A stretch of DNA of 64,000 nucleotides from Parelaphostrongylus tenuis (GCA_019055375.1 JAHQIW010004773.1:1-64000); one strand, 5' to 3'; numbered from the stretch's first letter, positions 1 to 14,603 are shown. Notes: generated by a model not told the origin, from the sequence alone. Numbers and translations are program-made.

Positions 1-2752
1 GCTGCTTTCCATGCAACGACCAGTCACACTATGATTGGTGGATCGTCCAGGGTTGAAAATCCGTAGTTAATGGTCTCCTTTTTTCTCTTGTAGTCCTTTG
101 CTACCTCATCTGATTTTTTATGCTTTGAAAACGGCCAACATACTCTCGTTGAATGTCCTCTTCAACTTATGTGAGCGCTTTGCGTTTCTTTCTTTTTTAT
201 TCTCCGGCTATCTGACTTCTGGGCGCATTTTGATATCAACCGAGAACCGCCGTGATGTCTGTGTGCGTGGCTATTCGAGTGAATATTTTCTGTATTTCTC
301 TTACTTATAAGGCATTCACAAAGCTATATTGATACCGTATGATTTATCGGCGTGGTGTAATTGCTCCAGACATAAATCATCTCAAGTACATTTTCAGCTT
401 ATTTAGTACTGAAACCGTAGTTCGTTCAGAAAACAATGATGGCTAAATCAATGAAATTTACGCTATTTTGGAATTCAATATCATATAATAGACGCTACAC
501 AGTATACTTGTGCGGGAAAAAAAGCTATGTCGCTCACTCTAAATTCGAATATGAATGTCAAACAAAAACGTCGATGAACAACAACACCTTTATCCTGTTT
601 TTCTAACGCTAACATAAGATTACTAAAAAGGTTCGTAATAGAATATAAATGTTGTGAGAGCAAGACAAAACCTAGCCGAGAACTTGTGCTATGGGAAGAA
701 AGTGTCTATTGAAATTCTTTTGACATGAACTCCTTGTGAATTTGAATTTTTTTGTGAATGATTTTATAAGAAAGGCATGAACTTCCTAATAATATAATAG
801 TATTGAATGCTCTTAGAATAGTTCTTTTTAAGCCCCCACCAATCTTATCCCATTCTCAATTTCCGCTTTGTTTTCGCTCAGCCAAAAGACACAATATTCT
901 TCATGGACATATTGTTCTTCTTTCTGATTTTCAATCAAAATATGACTATCAATGAGACGTAAAAGCATGAACTTATCAATCTATCTTCCTGAGACTATGA
1001 GCATATTCAGTCCAAGTTTTCAAATCCTTCACTAGTTTATGAGTTAAAACTTAAGAGCTGATGACGTTATTCAATGGGATTTAATCACTGCTTTCTCTAT
1101 AAAATGCTTTCAATAGTGTGAGCGACATATACTATTTGTAATACTACGTCAAACTATCGATCAGTAAAATTGAACCAACTCGCCACTTATGAGGAGTAAA
1201 TTGCGAATTACGATTTTCACAGCTTTTTGCCTAGAAGTTAATTACTCCGATATGTGAAACGCTCGTGGAAGTCTGCCACAGGCAGCTGGAGTGGCGCATA
1301 GCGCAGTGGTTTAGTGACTGCGGTGTATGGAGAAGTATGACCCTAAGTTGATACCTTCCTTCCACACTTCTTTGTACTCAGTGAGGCACAAGCTGTTTAG
1401 AGAACGTCTTTAGCCCGGGTACCTTCAGAATTACGTGGACGAATTGGTTTCGGGGGGGGGGGGGCTCAAAAAGCATTCTGATCTGCGACATTTTTACAGA
1501 AGACGAAATCCTCGTCTAGCAGGAACGCGACAAAGTGTTTGCAGAAAAGGCAACAGCGAGAAACGTAATCGGAAGAACTTTGTGGAGGACCGAATGCGAG
1601 AGGACGATATCGACTGCAAAAAGTGCTGGGATTCAAGCAGTTCAATCATGAGGACGGCTCGTTTTAGTGTAATACAATTCCCTCACATTTTCGAGCGCAC
1701 GGGAGTGCGGTTTGTTAACCAAGCCCATGGATGGTGGGGCTAATGGAGAAAAAAATAAAAAATAGTGAATGGTAAACAAAAACTTGAGTATTTTTTGGAG
1801 AGTTGTCTCAAAAGCTCGAAAAATCTTTGTGGTTGCACAAATGTGTCGTGCTAGGCCCCCATACTTTTCAAACGGTCAACGAAATTCTGCGGTGTTGGTG
1901 GTGTGGACCAGAAAATTTATGAAGGCAAAAATCACCCAAATCACTACCGCTGGAAGAATTTTTTTCTGCTACCAGAGTCCGATTTTCCTATTTGAGACCG
2001 GGATTAGACGTATGTAAGGCGGCACGAGGGGAGGGGTACAACCCCCAAGTATAGCGATGACAACCACAGATATCGGTGCTTCCTGAGTTTCTTAATGGCA
2101 AACATTCAAGTTTTACCATTTCAGATCCTTTCTCAAATGAAGGCATCTGTTAAACACCGTAAATACATACTTTATTGAATCTACTAAGTTACAATATTTC
2201 AGGAAACTCCAATTTTTGCAGTAGGCTAAATACCGAAATGATCCTAGCGGCGACAGTGAGCTTTGCGTACATATTCATTATCGCCGCAACTTGGAACTCG
2301 AGGCAGAGAGAGGAATTTCTATGACACCTTTATGATTTTTTGTGATGGTATAGCTGCACGGAGGACGTGTGTAACGCACTGATTGCCGGCTACCTAATAA
2401 TGCGAACTGGTCACACGATTCCGTACTGCACTTGAGGCTTGACCAAGCTCACCGATTTCAGAGACCTCTAAGGTCGGAAAAATTGGTATCAGACTTATCC
2501 GTCACACAAAAGCACTCAACGCTAAGTGATGCGCATACTCCAAGCCTGTTTTGTGGTGGAGATTGGCAACCTTATAAATTGGTGTTTTTGAAAACCGGCG
2601 ACGTGGAGCTCTGGCTTCAAGTCTCAGCTTTCGAATGTTTACTGACACTTCTATGAAAACTTCCTCTCTGGCAAATGGGATCGGTTTTTTCCTTGTCCCC
2701 TCAAAACTAACTAAATTCTTTCTACACCGCTTTTAACGATGGGCTAATTTCA
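1..2752. other. AT-rich intergenic DNA, no supported gene
   Basis: Normal AT-rich nematode-like sequence. Open frames here are short (at most about 100 codons) and show no domain, no splice pattern and no similarity I recognise. It contains a possible tRNA-like repeat head near 1290-1400 and an isolated run of 13 G at 1452-1464, which is unusual outside the G-rich block that starts at about 2753. Confidence 0.6.
1290..1400 (+). repeat. tRNA-like SINE head, degenerate
   Basis: The stretch starting GTGGCGCATAGCGCAGTGG resembles a pol III A box (TAGCGCAGTGG) and the opening of the SINE-like repeats at 53527 and 55361. A weak B-box-like AGTTGATACC follows about 60 bases later. No cloverleaf acceptor pairing is visible, so it is read as a SINE relic and not a tRNA gene. 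Confidence 0.35.
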
Positions 2753-3823
2753 GGGTATTCGGGGGGGACGGAGGGGGAATTTTCGGGGGGGCGGGAGCAG
2801 CGAATTCGGGGGGTACGGGGGGGGGGGGGTCGATTCGGATCCGGGGGTCCTGGCCGGGGGGGGGGCCGCGGGGGGGGGGGGGCGGGGTTCCCGTGGTAGT
2901 CGTTGGGGGGGGGCGGGGGGGGGCGGGGGGCGCCCGGGAGGGGCCCCCACCGAGTCTATGAGAGGAGGGGGGGGGGGTGGGTGGGTGATCGGGTGGGGGC
3001 GATCCGGTGGTTCGGGTCGCCCCGCGGGGGGGGGAGGGGGGGGTGGTGGGGGGAAGGGGGGCGGGCCAGGATATTCCGGGGCGGGGTCGCGGGATCCCGT
3101 CCGCCGGGGGGACCCGGCCGGGTCGGGTGTCCGGGGGCGGGGGTTTTCCGGGTGGGGGTGATTCCCGGGGGGCGGGGGGGCGGGAGGGGGGAGCTTTTCC
3201 TGGGGGGTTCGCGGTCGGGCCCCGTCCGGGGGGGGGGCCGGTCCGGATCGGCCGCGGGCGTGGGCGCGGCGAGGTCGGCCCTGGGGGACGGGGGGGGGGG
3301 TGCGCTGGGGTGGGGGGGGGGGGGGCGGGTGGGGTCCCCTTCCCGGGGGGGGTCACGGGCCCCCGGGGTGGGGGCCCGGGGTCCGGGCGTGGGGGGACGG
3401 GGGGGGAGGCCCGGAGGGGGGGGGGTCTGGTGCCGGGGGGGGGGGGGGGGCCGGGGGGGGGTCATTCTGGGCCGGGGGGGCGTCCCCGATTTCCCACAGG
3501 GTCCGCGGCCCGGTGGAAGTCGGGGGTCGTCGGTCGGGGGGGGGTCGGGGGGGTGGGGGGGGGCCGTCCGCACGGGGGGCTGGGGGGGTGGGTTCCGTGG
3601 CTGTCCCTCCGGGGTACGGGGAGTGACCCGGCGGCTTATTTCGCCGGGGGTCCTGGGAGGTCTTTCGGTGTCCGGGTGTGGGGGGTCCGGGGGGGGGGGG
3701 GGCGGGGCATGCGCACGGTCCGGCGGGGCACGGGGGGTGGTGAAATTCGCCGGGGGAATGGGGGGGGTGGGGGGGTCCGGGTATGGAAAAAAAAAAAGGG
3801 GGGGGGGGGGTGGGGCCGGCGTC

Positions 3824-3841
3824 AAAAAAAAAAAAAAAAAA
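3824..3841 (+). repeat. A18 homopolymer inside the G-rich block
   Basis: A pure run of 18 A preceded by GTC and followed by GGG. It lies 28 bases after another A run near 3787-3797. Similar runs occur at 14604-14622, 18116-18133 and elsewhere in the block. Confidence 0.8.
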
Positions 3842-6800
3842 GGGTGGGGGGAGGGGTGGCGGCCGGGGCGGGGTCCGTTCGTCGGGGCGGGGGCGCCCCC
3901 TCGGGTGGGGGGGGGGGGTCGGGGGGGGGATGGGGGCGGGGGGGTCCCCGGTACCATTCCCTGTCCCCGGAGTGCGGGTCGGCCCGGGTGTGACCTCCGT
4001 CGGGAGTCGGGGGGGGGGGGTCGGGGGGCTACTGGGGGGGGGTCGGGGCCCCGGCGTTTACTGGCGGACCCGGGCGCCAAGCTGTGCGCCGTTCCCCCCG
4101 GGGGGGGTTCCGGGTCCCCGGGGATGTGCCCCCCCCCGGTCCCGGGTCCGCCCCGTCGGTCTGTCGGGTGTGTCTACCGCCGGGGTGCGACGGGGGGGGT
4201 CCAAAAAAAAAAAGGGAGGGGGTCCGCGGCCAGTTCGGGGGGGCGGGCCGGGGGAGGGGGGGCGTCGTCACGGCCACCCCCCCGGTGGGCGCGTACCCGA
4301 CGGGGATGGGCCACGCGGTCGGTACGTCCCGGTGCCTGCGGGGGCGGGGGGGGGGGTGGGGGGGGGGCGGGGGGGGGGGCCCCGGGGGGGGCCCCGGGGG
4401 GGGGGTACGGGGGGGGGGGGGGTTTCCGGGGGTCGTGGGGGGCGGGGGGACGGGGTGGCGGGGGGGGGAGGGTGCGGATTACCCGGGTTAGGAGGGGGGG
4501 GGGGGGTCCAGTCTGTTTTCCCGATAATTCCCCCCCCCCGGGGTGAACGGGGGTCGCGGTCCCCGGGGGGGGGTCTGGGACGGTTCCCCCGGGGGGGGGG
4601 GGGGCGCCCGGGATTTTCCCCCGGGTCCTGTGAGTCCGAGGGGGGGCCGTGGGGGGTGGGGGTGGGGGTATCGGGTGGAGGGGGTTCGGGGGCGCGTCGG
4701 GCACCGCGCCGTGGCCGGTGGGGCCGGGTGGAGGGGGGGGGGGGTCGTTTCCGGTGGAGGGGGCCCCGTGTGGAGTACCCCGCGGCTCGCGCCAAGGGTC
4801 CGGGGTCGGCCCTGCCGGGCTGGGGGGAGGGGGAGGTCTGGGGTCCGGGGGATTCGGCGGTCTTAACGGGATTCCACCCCGGGGGGGGGGGGGGGGGGGG
4901 GGGTTCCCGCCGGCGGGTGGGTCCCCCACCGGCGGTGGGTTCGGTCGGGTTCGGTGTGGGCCCGGGGTGAGGGGGAGCGGGGGCCGGGGGGGGGAAGGCC
5001 CCGGCGGCCACGGCCGGGGTGGGGGCGGGGGGGGGGGAATCCGGGTGGGGTCGGGGGGCCCGGGAGGGCCGGGGCCGGGTGGCCGGGGGGCAGTCCTGGG
5101 TGGATTCGGGACGGGGTGAGGCCGGGGCGTCCACGGGGGGTTGGGAGGGGGGGCCGGGGGGGGGGCGGGTGAGGGAGTGGGGAGGGGGTGGGGAGCGCAC
5201 ATTGATTCGGGTCGCGGGGGGGTCGGGGGGGGGGGACGGGTCTCCGTGCTGTCGGGAGGGCTGAGGAGGGGGGGGGTCCCCGCAGGGGGGCCCACGGCTG
5301 GGTGGGTGTTCCGGGGGGGCCGTCCGTGGTGGGGAGGGTGACGCGGGGGTGCCGTGCGGGGGTTTTCCGCCGGGAGGTGAGTTTTTCTGATTACGGCGGG
5401 GGGGCCGGGGTGGTAGGGGCAAAAAAAGGGAGCGGGGGGGGGGGAGGGTCGGGGAGTCCGTGCCCCGGGGGGAGGGCGTTCCCGGTCGGGGGGGGGGGAT
5501 CCGGGGGCCCCGTTCGAGTCGCCCCCCCCGCGGGGCTGGGGGTGAGGGCCGTCCGTTCGGGGCGGGGCGGGCGGGGGGAGGGCCCGGGGGGGGGGGGGAC
5601 CGGGGGGCGTGGGGGGCCCGGGGCGGGGTCGGGGGATTCCGTCCCGTCGGCCGGGTCGGGGGGTCCGGTCCCTGGTGGGGAGGGGGGGTCCCCGATTCCG
5701 AGCCGGGGGTGCCCCTCCGAATTCGTGGCCCGGTACGGGCCGGGGCGGCAGGCTCGCCCGTGAGGGGGTGGTTCCGTCTAAAGGGGGCTGCCCCATCTCC
5801 TCGAAAAAGCGGGGCCCCGGTTTCGGGCGGGGGGGCCGGGGGGGGGCCCGATTCGCGTTTCGCAGCGGGGTTTCAGGGGCCGCGGGGGGGGGCCGCGGGA
5901 TATTCCTCGCGGAGTCCGTCGGTCCCTGGCGGGCGGTTCGTCGGGGCACCCGGGGGGACCTGGGCACGCGGAGGGGTTCTACCGCGCGGGGGGCCCGGCG
6001 GGTTCGGGCCCGGCGGGGGGGGAGGAGATCCGGGTCGGGGAGGCGGGCGCCTGCCGGGGGCAGGGGGGCGGCGGTGGAGGGGAGGGTATGGTGAGGGGGG
6101 GGGGGGGGGACGATCCGGGGCACACAAAGGGGGGGGGGGGTGGGCCGGTCGGGGCCGGGGGGGGGAGAGTCGTTCGGTCGGGGGCACGGGGGGCGTTCCC
6201 GGGGGGGGGACGGAGTGTTCGGCGCGGGGGGGCCTCCGCGTTAGTGTCCAGGTGCCGGGCGGGCGGGGGGGGGGGGGGGTCGTCCCCGGGGTCCCGGCCA
6301 CGGCGCCGGTCCCCTGGGGGGGGGTCGGTTCAGGGGGGGACCGCGTCGGCCTCGGGGTTTCCCGGGGGGCGGGACGCCGCCCGGGGCCGCCCCGTTCGGG
6401 GGGTATCACAGGGTGGGGCCAGGGGGGTCGGTCCGCGGGTTCGGGCGATTCCAGTGGGCGTGGGTGAGGGCTTCACGGGGTCCCTGAGTCCCGCGGGGGC
6501 CGGGGGTGTGGGTGGGCGCGCGGGCGGGAATACCGGGGAGGGGCGGGGGGAGGGGGCGGGGGGCCCCGATGGCGGGGGGGGGGGGGGAGACCTTGGCCGG
6601 ATCGGGGGGGGGGGCGCTTACACCGGGGGGGGTTTCAGTTTCGGGGCCGCCCGGGGCGTTCGGGTGGTGCGCCCGGCGGGGGGCCACTTCGCGTCGGGAG
6701 GGGTCGGTCCCGGGGGTACGGTCCACACACGGGCCGCGGGGGCCCCCGTGGGGGGGGGTCGGGGGCTTCTCTCCCCGTGCCGGGAGGGGGTCGGGGCGAA

Positions 6801-9800
6801 CTTCGGGACCGGTGGGGGAGATCCGAGCGGGGTGGGTGGGCGGGGGCCTTCTATTCCCGGGGGCCCCCCCGGGGGGGGGGGTGGGGGTCTGTCGGGACAC
6901 GGCGGGGGGGGACGGGATTCCGGGCGGCGGAGGGGGGGGCCCGGGGAGGGGGGTGGGGGGTCGAGTCCCCCGGGGGGGTGGAGGGGTCGGGCATCCCCCC
7001 GCCGGGGGGTCGCACCCGTACGGGCATCCGGGGGGGGGGGCGTTGCCGGCTCCCGGCGGGGGCGGGGGGGCCGGGGGAGGGTTGCCCCGGGGGGGAGCAG
7101 GAGTCGCCCCGGGCACGGCTCGCCGGGGGGGTGGGCGGGGGCGGGGGGGGGTGGTGGGGGTGGGAGTCCTCGGGCGGGGTGCGTCGGGGGGGGTGTCCGG
7201 TCCGGGCCGGGGGTGGGGGGGGGGGTGGGGGGGTGGGGGGGGGGGGATTCCCGGGGGTGGGCGGGAGGGTCCTGTAGTCCCCACGAGGATTCTGAGGTGG
7301 GGGGTGCGCCGCCCCGGGGGGGGGGAGGGCCCCAACGGTACGGGCTAACCGGGGTCGTGCCGGGGGAGGGGCCCAGTCCGAATTCGGGGGGGGGGCGGGT
7401 CTGGGGTCCCGGGGGGGGGGGGGTGGGATTCGAGTTCCGGTCGCGGGGCCGGGTCGGGGGAGCGTTCGGGTCGGGCCATCCCGGGGGGCCGGGCGTCGGC
7501 CGAGCGACCGGGGGGGAATCGGCGGGAGAGGTTCGGGGGGGGGGGGGTCCCCCAGGGGTCCGGGGGTGGATAGAGGTTCGGTGGGGGGGGGGGGGGGGCC
7601 GGGGGGGGGTTCGGGGGGCGGAGGGGGGAGATTCCCGGATGGGGGGCCGGGGGCCCCCCGGGGGGGGGGGGGGGCGGAGTCCGTGGGCGGTGGTGCGGGG
7701 GGGGGGGGGGGTCCGTGGGGGGGGTGGGAGGGCCCCCCGGGGGGGGGGGGGGGCCGTCGGCCTGGGACCGCCCCCCGTGGGGGCGCCGTTCCCGGGGGCG
7801 AGGCGGGCGCGGGGGGGGAGGTCCGTGGTTTCGGAGGGGGCCGCGGCCCGATGGGTTCCCCCCCCGGGCCGGGGGCGGGCGGGCGGGGCGGTCCGGGGGG
7901 GGGGTCCGGGGGGGGAGGAGGGGGGGGGGGGGCGGGGGGCGGTGCTCTGTGCGGCGGGGTCGTCCCCCGAGCGGGGTGCCATCCCGGGGGGGGGGGGGCC
8001 TTAAAAAAAGGGGGGAGGTGGGGGGGGGGGGTTCGGTGGGGGGGGGGTTTCCGGCGGACCCCGAGGACGGGGGCGAGGGGGGCGGGGGGGGGGCGTGGGG
8101 GTAACGGGGGGTTTCGCGGTCGGGGTGGGTGTCGGGGGACACGCCCGCGGGGGCGGGTCCGTCCCGGAGGGGGGGGGGAGGGCGGGGGAGCCCGGCCGGT
8201 TTCGGCTGGGGGTCGAGGGGACCTAGGCGTGTGAGGGGGGGGACCTCGGGGGGGGGTCTGGGGGGTGCTGCCTGCGCGGCGGGGGGCGGCGGGGGGGGGA
8301 GGCGGGGGCCGGGGTGTGGGGCCCCACGTGTCGGGGTTCGCGGGCCGGTGGCGGTGCTCGGAGGGCCGCGGGGGGAGTTCGCCGGGGGCCCCGGGCCGTG
8401 GCGCCGGGGGGGGGCGGGGGGGGTGGGGGGGGCCTGCCGCGTGTCTGCGGGGGGTTCGGGGCCCATTCGCTGGGGGGGGCGGGGGGGGGGGGTGGCCCGG
8501 GCCCGCCCGAGGGGGGGGGGGGTCCGTAGTCCGGGGGGGCGGGGGGGGTGGATTACGGCACGGGCGTGAGGGGGGGGTCCGACCGTACGCCCGGGCGGGG
8601 ACCGGCCCGGGTAGGGATTCGGTGGCCCCCCGGGTTCGGCTGCGGGATCACTGTCGGGCACCCCCCGGATACCCCAAAACGGGGGGAAAAAAGTCTCGGG
8701 GGCCGGGCGTGGGGGGGGGGGGAGCAGGGCGTCGCTTCGGGGGGAGGGCCGGGGGGGGGGCTTTTCGGGCCGGGGCGGGCCCAGGGCGGGTGGTGCCGGC
8801 GGGGGGGTCCCGGGGGCGGGGGTTCGGGGGGCCCGGGCCCCCCGGGTTCGTGACGGGGGGGGGGGAGGTCCCGGGGGGGGGGGGGGGCCGAGCCGCCTCC
8901 CGGCCGGCGCGTTGCCCGGGGTCGGGGGTGGGGATGGGGGGGGGTCCGGGGGCGGTGGGGCCGGGGGCCCGGGGGTTTTCCACCGACGGGGGGGGCCCCC
9001 GGGACGGGAGGGTGGGGGGGCCCCCCGGCGGGGGGGGGGGGCTGTGGGGAGGGGCCTTCCGGGTTCCTTCTGGGCCCCGGGGGACCTTGGTGGGCCACGG
9101 GCCAGGGCGGGGGAGGGGGGCGGTGGTCCCTGCGGTCGTGGGGCCTGGGGCCGTTCCGGAGCCGGCCCCGTCACACACGGGGGGGGAGGGGAGGGGGGGG
9201 GCCGGGCGGGGTCTGATATCCCTGACCGCGGGGACGTTTTTCGGGAGGGGGGGGGGCTGGGGGGGATCCGGTCCCCGTTTCTGGGGCAAAAGGGGTGGTG
9301 GGGGTCGGGTCACGTGGGGGGGGGGGTGAAGCGGGTGGGGGGTGGTCGGGGGGGCGGGTGGGGGGGGCCCGGGGGATTCGGGGGGTGGGGTCGCCCGGGG
9401 GGGGGGTCCGGGGAAGGGGCATCCCGTGCGGGGGGGGATAGGATATCCGGGTGGTCGCCGCCGGGGGGGGTCGCTCGGGTGGGGGATTGCACGGGTCGGG
9501 TGGGAGGGCCGGTCTGGGGTGGGGGGGGGTGCGGGTCGGCCGGCCGTCCGGCGGGAGGGGGTCGGGGGTGGGGGGGCGGGGGGGGGGGCCCCTGGGTCTG
9601 TCCGTGAGGAAGGGAATTGAGAATCCGCGGGGTTCGGGGGAGGGGGGGGCGCGGGGGAGCCGGGTGGGTGGGTTCGGTTTCCGGGGTGCGGGTGGGCCTG
9701 CGGTGGGGGGGGCGCGCGGGGCGTTCCGTGCCTGGGGGGGTTCCCGGGGCCCCGGGCGGTGGGTCGGGTCACGTGGTGGGACCCAAAGGGGGGCTCGCCG

Positions 9801-12800
9801 GCCGGGGCGCGGTGGGTTTCGGGGGGGGCGAGTCCGGGTGGGGCCGGGGGTGGGCCGGGGGGGGGCGGGGTTGTCCGGGGGTCGGGGTGGGGACCCGGGG
9901 CATTTCCCCTTCCCGGCCTCGGGAGGCCGGGGCTCCACCATGGGGGGTGGGGGGGGGGGGGGGGGGCCGCGGATTCGGGTCGGGGGGGGTCGGGGGGGGG
10001 CCGGGGGTGGCCGGGGGGGGGGCCGGGGGGGGTTCCGTCGGCCGACCGGCCGGGTGTGGGTGGGAATCCGGGGGCCGGGGTCCTGCGGTGGGCGGGGGGG
10101 GTGGATTCGGGTGGGCACCGTCCGTCCGAGCCGAGTCGGGGGCCGGTTGTCGGGCTGGGGCCCTCGGGGGGTTACGGGGTGCTCGGGGGAGGGGGTACGG
10201 GGGGTGGGGTCTGGGCCCCCCAAAAAAAGGCCCGTTGGGGGTCGCCGGTGGGACGGGGGGCTGGGGGGGGGGTCGGGTTGCGGAGAGGGGGAGGGGATTT
10301 CCCAGGCCCCGGGGGGGGCGGGGGAGGGACCGGATGCCGATTCATCCGAGGGGGGGGGGGGCGAGGGGGTGTCCGGGTGTCCGGTCCCCCGGGGGGAGTG
10401 GCCGGGGGATGGGGCCGACTCGGGGCTACGGGGGAGGGTCGGGGGAAGTGGGCGGGGTGGGGAGGGGAGCCAGGGGCTCGCCCCGGGGTGGGGTGGGCGG
10501 GGGGATACGCCGGTGGTCCGGGGGGGGGGGGGGGGAGGGGGTCGATTCGGTGGGGGGGCCGGGGGGGGTGGGGTGGGGGGGCGTGAAGGGCCCGGCCGGG
10601 GTGGTGTCGGGGGCGGGGGTGAGGGGTTTCGTCCCCGGCCGTCGCCCGGAGGCGTCCCCGCCCTGGATTTCGGGGGGGTCCGGGGAGGGGGGGGGGGGGC
10701 GAGGGGTGCGTCTCGGTCTGGGGGTGGTGGGGGGGGGGCGGGGGTGGGTCCCGGGCGGAGTTTCGGGGTGGGGTTTCGGGTGCCCATGGCCCGGGGGTAG
10801 GGGGGGGGTCGAAAAACCGGGGGGGGGGGCCGCCCGGAGTGGGTGGGGGGGGGGCCCCGTCCCGGGTCTTTCCGGGGGGTGGGGGGGGGGGGTGATTTTT
10901 ACGGGTGGGGGGGGGGGGGGGGGGGGGGGTGGTGGAGTGGCCGGTGGGGGATTCTGGCCGGTGCCACGACGGGGTTCCGGGGGTGGGGGGGGGGGGGAGT
11001 GTGTCCGGGGGAGAACGCCGGTTTCGGTCCGTTCGGGCGGGGTTTCGTGGCGGTTCGTTTTTTCCCGGATTTTCCGGGGGGCTTCCACGACGTTTTTCCC
11101 CTCACGCTCGGGGTCCGGGGGTCGGGGCCCGGGGCAAGAGCAAAAGGACGCTTGGACGCGCGTTCCGGTCTGGATCCACACGGGGGAGAGTTCGGTTCGG
11201 GGGGGGGGATGCGCCTGGAGGCCCCCTGGGCGGTTTTCGCGAGTCCCCGCGGGGCGCGGCCTCGGGTGTCTACCCCACGGGGGGGCCCCCAAAGGGGGGC
11301 GGATTTCGGCAAACAATTCGAGGGGTCCCCCCGGTGGGCGGGGGGGGGGGGTTTCGGGGGGGGGGACACGGTCCGGGGGGCTCCCCCGGGTGGCGTTACC
11401 CGGGGGGGTGGATTCGGGGTGGGGTATCCGGGGGGAGGGCCGGCTAGGCCCGACTCGGGGGGGGGGGCGTCGGGGACCGCTCGGTGCAGCGGGGATTCGG
11501 GCGTGGAGCCCAGGCGGGGGGGTCGGTCCCTTCCGATTTCGGCGGGGGCCGGGGGGCGGGCGGGTGGGGGGGGGGTAGCCGTCCCGGGGGGTGTCGGCCG
11601 GGTTCCGGGGGGCGCCAAAGTGCCGGGGGAGTCGGGGGGGGGCGGGTGGGGTTCCGTCGCCCGCCGGTCGTCGGTGGCGTGGACGGGTTGTGCCGACGGC
11701 GTGGGGACGGGGGCGGTTTCGGGTTCCCGTCGGGGGGGGGGTGGGTCGCGGGCGCGGGGGGGGGGCGGGTTGGGCGGGGCGGGGGGGCTGGGGGTTGGGG
11801 TGGCGGGGGATCGTCGGGGGGGGGGTGGGGTGCGGGTCGGGGGGGGGGGGTCTGTCACCGCCGTGGCCCGGGGGGTGTGGGGCGGGGGTTCGGGGGGGCG
11901 GCCACCGTTACCCGGGGGCAAAGAGGGGTCCGGGCTGGCGGTCGGGGGGGCGCCCCGTCGGGTTTACCCGGGGTTCGGGGGTCAGGTGGGGGGCGGGGGT
12001 TCCGGGGGGGGTTGGATTCTTGATGGTTCCCGGGTCGGGGTCGACCGTCGGTGGTCGCTGGGGGATTGTTGGCTCGTGTCTGCTACTTCGGGGGGGGGTC
12101 CGGGGCCAAGGGGTGGGGCCTGGGGTCCCCGTCGCGAAAATCCGTACGAGGGTTCCGTGGGCGGGCCACTCCGATGCCGGGGTGGGGGGGGGCGTGGGGG
12201 TCGGGGGGGTGTCGACCGGCGAAGGTGGGGTTCCCGGGGGCCGTCCACTCGTCGGGGGGCAAAAAAAAAAAAAGGGTCGGCGAGGGGGGTGGGGTCCCCC
12301 CGGGGTTCTGTGGTCTCCGCCGGCACAGGCCGGGGGGGGGTGAGGAGCACCCGTGTGTCCGACGGCCGGGAGGGGTGGGGGGGGGGGAGGTTCGCCGAGC
12401 GGCGGGCGCGGGGGATCAGTGTAGCCCCCCGGGGGACGGTCGGGTTCGCCTTTGAGGTGTGGGGCGGGTCCCGGAGGGGGGCATCCCGGGGCGGCGTACC
12501 CTTGGGAGGGGGTTGATGAGCCCAATAACAGCCGGGTGGGGGGGTCCCCCTTTCCGGTAGGGCGGGGACCCCGGGTGGGTGTGGGGGGGGAGGGGGGGAG
12601 GGCGGGTGGTGTGCAGCCGGGGGGTGGGCGGTGCGGCTCGCGGGTCGGGGGGTTGGACATGGGGCCGCGGTGGTGTAGGGTGTCCGTCGGGGCCCCTCCG
12701 GCGGGGATTCGCGGCTGGGACGGTGGGAGGGGGGGGGGGCCGGAGGATTCGCCTGGGGGGCCCTCGGGGGGTCTGCGGTGGGGGGGGGGCGAAGGGGGTT

Positions 12801-14603
12801 CCGTCGGCAGTCCGTTTCCCCCCGGGGTCGGGTCCCCCGGGGGGGAGGGGGGGTGGGGGTCTCCCCGGGTCGCGGTTCGGAGGGTGACCGATCGGGGTTC
12901 CAGGTGGTATTGCCCCGGGTGAGGGGGGGGGGCTGGTCCCGTGGAGGGTCGGGAGGGTGATTCGGGGGACCGGGGGGGGCGGGTTCCGGGGTGGGGTAGC
13001 GGGAGGGGGCTCCGCACGTCCGGTGGGGTCGGGGTATTTCGGGGGGGGGGGGGGGAGTTCACCGGGGTCGTTCCGCATGGCGGGGGGGGGGGGGGGGGGG
13101 GGGGGGCGGGGGAGTTTACGGGGGGCCGGGGGGCGGGGCAGGGGGCGATTCGGATTCCCTGCGTGGGTGACGGGTGGGCGCAGTGTATGTATTTCGGGGG
13201 TGCCCGCCCTCGTAATTTGATGCCCGCGGGGGGTGTGCGGGGTGGTACGGGGGACCCCCCGCGCGGGGGGGGATTCCCCCCGGTGTTTCCGGGGGGCCCG
13301 GTGGGGGGAGGATCGGGGGGGTCGCCCGTGGGGGGGGGGGGGCCCCCAGCCGGGAGGCCGGTGGATTACGCTGGGGCCCTATCGGCATCTCCCGGTGCCG
13401 GGTGAGGGGTGTGTGAGGTCGATCACTGGAGGATGTGATTGTTATGGGGTCGAGTGGTGTAGGGATTCGGTCTCTTCGGGGTCGGGGGCTTGGGGAGGTG
13501 GGGTATATCCCGACGCTTCGGTGGGAGGGGGTCCGAGGGTTTGACGTTTCGGGTCCGGGTCGGCCCGGGGTGGTGTGGGGTGGGGGGTTTCACCCGGTGG
13601 TTCGGCAGGTGGGACGTGGGGGTGGTGGGCGGTGGCGGGGGGTCGGGTGCCGTTGGGAAAAAAAAAAAAAACTGGCGTTCCGGGGTTATTCCAGGCGTTA
13701 TCCGTGGGGTGTGGGGGGTGTTGAGTGGGTGGGGGGGGTAGTCGATGGGATGGGGGTGTTTCTGCTCAGGCTGGTTGGGTCCGGTAGGCGTAGCGTGGGC
13801 GAGTGTGATGGAACCGTACGCGGGTGGGGAGGCGGGGGGGGTTCCCCCGTGGGGTATTCAGGAAGATCGCTGGGCGTCGTAGGGGGGGTTGGGGGGGGGG
13901 GGGGGGGGGTGGGGGGAGTTCCCTGGAGTGTGGGGGGGCGGGGCCGGGTGTCCCGGGGGGGATGTCCCGGGGGTCTCGCGCGGGGTGAGGGGGCGGGGGG
14001 TCGATATCCTGGGGGGGGGGGGGGGGGGGCCCGTTCAGCAGGGCCACGGGGGATTCCGGTGTCATTCGGGGGGGTCTCCGTCCCACGGGGCGGTGCCGCC
14101 CACAACAGTTCCCGGGTCGGGGGGGTCGGGGGGGGGGGCGTGGGGGGGGGGTTCCTTGGGTCCTGGGCTGGTCGGGGGGGGCGGGGAAGCGTGCCGGGGG
14201 GGGGTCGCCGGGGGTCTGTTTGGTGGATATCGGAGGTCAAACTGGGTGGGTGGTTGGCCCCGTGGGGGTGTTGCCCCGTCGGGTGTCCCCGTGGTCTGTG
14301 TTCAGGGGGGGTCCTCGGGGCGGCGGGGCCCTGTTCCCGCCCGCCTCTTGGGGCCGTTCCCGCCCGGGGCGGGGGGGGGGGGGGTGTCGGGGCCGCCCGC
14401 GGGGATCCTGGGGCGGGGGGGGAGGGGGGAAGGCGGTGGGGGGGGGGGGGGAGGGTTCCGGGGGGCCCCGGGCTCCTCGGGGGGCCGTCGATGGGCGGTG
14501 CCGGGGGGTGGGTTGGGTGTTTTTCCGGATTTTTCGGTGCCCGTCCGAGGGTTCCTGTGGGGCGTGGGGGTTTCCTCGTCGGGGGTGGCGGCGCCGCGGT
14601 GCC